A DNA stretch of 15,830 nt from assembly GCA_022736495.1 (NCBI GenBank), contig DZCR01000073.1:1-15830 (forward strand). Reading direction: 5' to 3'. The position numbers and the translations under genes are program-made. The DNA comes from Desulfobacca acetoxidans (GTDB lineage Bacteria; Desulfobacterota; Desulfobaccia; Desulfobaccales; 0-14-0-80-60-11). The notes under the pieces were generated by a model. The model had not been told where the DNA came from. It was given only the letters and a program-made list of their open reading frames with translations, and searched no databases. Below, piece after piece: positions 15,580-15,830 of the stretch. Each line of letters begins with the position of its first letter. Position 1 is the first letter of the stretch.

Positions 15580-15637
15580 GTAGGATGTTCCCATGCGCTT
15601 ATGAAATTTTTGTTTGTTAACGCCGTCAGGAGGGAAT

Positions 15638-15830
15638 ATGCCGTTGGATGCAAAATATGAAACCGGAGTGGTGTGGCAGGACTTTCAGCACAAGCAGCTT
15701 ATTGATCTGTTTCAGAAAATCAAGGAGGCCAGGCTCCATAAAAAGGATGAGAACCTTTTCCGCTATACCGTTGCTTTTCTGGCCATGTATGTGAACCATC
15801 ATTTCAGCCTTGAGGAAGAATACATGGAAA
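15638..15830 (+). CDS. Bacteriohemerythrin (partial, N-terminal 64 residues)
   Basis: The visible part shows the hemerythrin-family layout: W13 in GVVWQDF, H18 in QHKQLIDLF, and HHFSLEEEYM with H55 and E59 as a likely His-x3-Glu iron-ligand pair. The protein would be a four-helix bundle with a non-haem di-iron centre that binds O2, used in anaerobes for oxygen sensing, storage or delivery. A strong AGGAGG sits 5 bases before the ATG at 15638. The C-terminus, with the remaining ligands, lies beyond the window, so any fused methyl-accepting or regulatory domain is unseen. It lies about 110 bp after recB on the same strand and probably has its own transcription unit. Confidence 0.88.
   Translation, partial: MPLDAKYETGVVWQDFQHKQLIDLFQKIKEARLHKKDENLFRYTVAFLAMYVNHHFSLEEEYME

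Noticed and set aside
1..15830. CRISPR arrays, tRNA or rRNA genes, insertion-sequence ends
   Set aside because: No regularly spaced repeats, cloverleaf pattern, rRNA-like stretch or transposase with terminal repeats was seen on either strand.

Overview
The window looks like chromosome from a Gram-negative, probably anaerobic bacterium of the Desulfobacterota, most likely near Desulfobacteraceae. This is inferred from moderately GC-rich coding, a GAF protein with the short Cys/His tail common in that phylum, periplasmic DUF4139 proteins, a standalone family-3 solute-binding protein and a hemerythrin-domain protein. No rRNA, tRNA, CRISPR array, transposase or integrase gene is visible.

Left part (1-4061). 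A metallo-beta-lactamase-fold hydrolase runs off the left edge on the minus strand. Upstream of it is a two-gene minus-strand pair that looks like a phage or GTA lysis module: a holin-like membrane protein and an M15 peptidase, one base apart. Divergent from them is an exported family-3 solute-binding protein, which converges on a minus-strand pair of an exported cupin and a GAF-domain protein.

Middle part (about 4100-5965). This AT-richer island differs from its surroundings. It carries two unrelated minus-strand ORFs of unknown function: a membrane-anchored coiled-coil protein and an all-helical protein with faint HEPN-like features. Each ORF ends directly at an attC-like recombination site. 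One site is a convincing long imperfect stem; the other has a good 5' half only. With no integrase gene nearby, this resembles an integrase-less gene-cassette pair (CALIN-like). The leader of the second ORF folds into nested inverted repeats, one of which covers part of its ribosome-binding site.

Right part (6039-15830). Two overlapping minus-strand genes encode tandem exported DUF4139 proteins. Across a divergent promoter region, recC (TTG start) and recB form a plus-strand operon with a 4-bp GTGA overlap. Both are full length, and RecB keeps every helicase and nuclease motif. recD is not next to them; after recB comes the start of a bacteriohemerythrin gene cut by the right edge.

The most unusual part is the cassette island with its structured leader, followed by the isolated lysis pair. 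RecBC is the best-understood system here. All identifications come from reading motifs by eye, without database searches.
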